This document shows, in pieces, positions 63,987 through 64,000 of a stretch of 64,000 nucleotides of DNA. The notes beneath the pieces were generated by a model. The model saw nothing but the letters and a program-made list of their open reading frames with translations, was not told where the DNA came from and ran no database searches. How positions within the stretch are numbered: the first letter of the stretch is position 1; every line of letters starts with the position of its first letter. Made by a program: the position numbers and the translations under genes. The stretch comes from Anthoceros angustus (lineage: Eukaryota > Streptophyta > Anthocerotopsida > Anthocerotales > Anthocerotaceae): assembly GCA_010909165.1 (NCBI GenBank), contig MU008159.1, positions 1,240,001 to 1,304,000 of the forward strand, in the 5' to 3' direction.

Positions 63987-64000
63987 ACAAAATATGTAAT

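Overview
The window looks like nuclear DNA of a green plant (streptophyte). It holds plant-type LTR retrotransposons, host genes split by short GT-AG introns (about 60-125 bases where the model is clear), a CYP85-clan cytochrome P450 and a plant-type RFC3-like ATPase. A probable C2orf81-family gene, a family tied to cilia and flagella, suggests a lineage that still makes flagellate cells (early-diverging alga, bryophyte, lycophyte or fern). I cannot name the species.

Layout. From 1 to 32 kb there are no host genes, only layered mobile-element debris. Two remnants carry the transposon-linked DUF7869 domain (minus strand 2.9-6.1 kb, plus strand 26.2-28.8 kb). Three partial copies of a methyltransferase-like unit lie at 1.4-2.3, 17.2-18.8 and 24.3-26.2 kb. 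Two 3.7-3.9 kb direct repeats lie at 8.5-12.4 and 12.9-16.6 kb. A decayed Ty3/gypsy element spans 18.8 to about 24.1 kb, a 0.5 kb tandem duplication sits at 30.1-31.1 kb and a Ty1/copia scrap at 31.4-32.2 kb. From 32.3 to 39.3 kb there is a complete-ended Ty1/copia element with paired LTRs and a 5-bp target-site duplication. A non-LTR reverse-transcriptase fragment follows at 39.7-40.3 kb, then a very AT-rich island of about 2.1 kb with internal duplications (40.3-42.4 kb).

From 43.4 to 59.2 kb lies a compact host-gene island. It has a C2orf81-like protein (+), a large DDB1/CPSF-A-like beta-propeller protein (+), TMEM18 (-), an RFC3-like clamp-loader ATPase (+, eleven open exons, divergent from TMEM18), and a CYP716-like P450 (+) whose 3' half is broken. 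From 59.3 kb to the end are two more Ty1/copia elements in opposite orientation, one cutting the other.

How it fits together. The host genes do unrelated jobs: ciliary protein, CRL/3'-processing-type scaffold, nuclear-envelope membrane protein, DNA replication or repair, and specialised metabolism. There is no operon logic. The most novel material is in the transposon blocks: a repeated methyltransferase-like ORF, possibly once fused to a ParB-like module and split by two related insertions; a coiled-coil ORF upstream of gag in the copia elements; and an antisense membrane ORF starting inside a copia LTR. Duplicated transposon copies differ mainly by small indels, while the RFC3-like and TMEM18 exons are clean. 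All identifications are by eye, without database searches.
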